Source: an uncultured Campylobacter sp.
Lineage (GTDB): Bacteria > Campylobacterota > Campylobacteria > Campylobacterales > Campylobacteraceae
DNA: 34,616 bases
Direction of reading: 5' to 3'
Assembly: GCF_938039245.1 (NCBI RefSeq)
Contig: NZ_CALHVN010000010.1
Span: forward strand, 1 to 34,616
In this document: piece after piece, positions 33,808 through 34,616 of the stretch
Position numbering within the stretch: the first letter of the stretch is position 1
Layout: every line of letters begins with the position of its first letter
Made by a program: the position numbers and the translations under genes
The notes under the pieces: generated by a model
Database searches by the model: none
Seen by the model: only the letters and a program-made list of their open reading frames with translations
Told to the model about the DNA's origin: nothing

Positions 33808-34338
33808 TTTTTCTCCTCAAATTTCGGTTTATTGCTTGGTTTTGTTTTAAATTTAGCTTCTTTTTACGCCGCAGTTTGATTTTCGGGCCGTTTTGAACCA
33901 GTCTTTTAAGATAAAGCTAAAGCGCGATTAACGCTTTTTTAGTCTTAAAATTTACTTGTTTTTTCTTTTTGAGCCTTTTTTGGCTCGGTATTTTACCGTA
34001 GTGCGTAAATTTAACAAGCGATTTTGAAGTTTATTTGACTAAGGCTACCTTGCGGGTTAATCGGCAAAACTTTAGCAAACGAGAGTTAAATTTAGCCCTA
34101 GTCGCGATAAATTTATAGGTTTTTAGGCGACAAAATGCCTAAATTTGCTTTGCGCCTTATTTACCGCTTGATTTCGCGCGTTTGGATGGTTGCGAGTTTG
34201 CCTAAATTTAATATAACGGCAAACTCTAGCCGCCTAAAATAACGGAAAATCGGCATCTTTAAATTTAGCCGCCGTTGCCGTAAATAAAAAACAAGCGGCT
34301 AAATCCGTGCGCTTATTGCGGCGAGCCTGTTTTGCCGC
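33808..34338. other. Intergenic region, AAATTT-dense
   Basis: 531 bases with no supported gene. Direct count gives nine AAATTT copies (from about 33822 to 34262), many in the form TAAATTTA or CTAAATTTA/G. The T-rich part at 33840-33970 probably includes the OmpV promoter, but I cannot fix a -10 box. Confidence 0.6.
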
Positions 34339-34616
34339 CTACACGAGCTGTGCGCCCTGCCCTTTTACGACCTCACCGATGACGTAGCCGCCCGAGTTAG
34401 CTAGCACGAAGTCCGCGTTTTGCTTCGGCGCTACGACGATCATGCCTACGCCCATGTTAAACGTCCTCATCATCTCGGCGGACTCCACCTTTTGCGCGAT
34501 GATTTTAAAGATTTCAGGCGTGCGGATCGCCGCGCGCTCGATCTTTGCGCCTAGTCCCTGTGGAAATACGCGCGGTAGATTTTCCACGATGCCGCCGCCC
34601 GTGATGTGCGCGAGCG
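34339..34616 (-). CDS. purM: Phosphoribosylformylglycinamidine cyclo-ligase, C-terminal part
   Basis: AIR synthase, fifth step of purine synthesis, cytosolic. Only the last ~91 codons are in the window; the gene continues past the right edge. LAHITGGGIVENLPRVFPQG is the family signature, and MMRTFNMGVGMIVV is the second. The C terminus ends GQGAQLV. Confidence 0.92.
   Translation of the reverse strand, partial: LAHITGGGIVENLPRVFPQGLGAKIERAAIRTPEIFKIIAQKVESAEMMRTFNMGVGMIVVAPKQNADFVLANSGGYVIGEVVKGQGAQLV

Overview
The window looks like chromosome of a Campylobacter with fairly high GC, most like the oral C. rectus / C. showae group. Three things point there. The order nifU-like, TPR protein, murE, ybaB, PDZ protein, ispA, tkt is the Campylobacter order as I remember it (Cj1639-Cj1645), here opened by extra genes. 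Promoters are TATAAT boxes behind T-rich tracts with little -35. Intergenic DNA is saturated with the hexamer AAATTT. The species call is inference.

Layout. 1-565: tRNA-Gly, -Leu, -Cys and -Ser with a 51-residue entericidin-like lipoprotein gene between the last two. 566-2083: a gene-free desert. 2084-5818 (minus): ispA, a double-PDZ periplasmic protein and ybaB; the first two carry unusual N-terminal extensions. 5999-8566: an accessory patch with a DUF4259 protein, an unknown protein, a broken flavodoxin-ferredoxin gene and panD. 8992-11069 (minus): murE, TPR protein, NifU-like protein, overlapping as an operon. 11250-15674 (plus): exported Trp-rich repeat protein, unknown cytosolic protein, putative lipoprotein, pectate lyase. 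15786-17699: transketolase. 17981-19966: four small genes resembling orphan immunity genes, the first frameshifted. 20413-21810: two related small periplasmic proteins flanking a flavin-binding oxidase-like gene. 22087-25548: rarA and a Na+/alanine symporter. 25668-30113: a 1481-residue S-layer-like surface protein. 30217-30460: a SnoaL-like remnant. 30646-33807 (minus): M20 amidohydrolase, leucine-rich-repeat protein, MipA/OmpV outer-membrane protein. 34339-end: the 3' end of purM.

How it fits together. Housekeeping genes (cell wall, isoprenoids, Fe-S, pentose phosphate, pantothenate, purines) form a conserved skeleton. Accessory material is inserted between them: surface or secreted proteins and probable defence against toxins of competitors. 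The most informative signals are four. A second, diverged copy of the 3' end of the 12614-13468 gene abuts the pectate lyase stop codon and marks an insertion scar. AAATTT is extremely dense in non-coding DNA. The same hexamer fills the extra N-terminal coding sequence of IspA. Two patches hold immunity-like genes with no toxin in sight. I ran no searches; all family names come from motifs read by eye.
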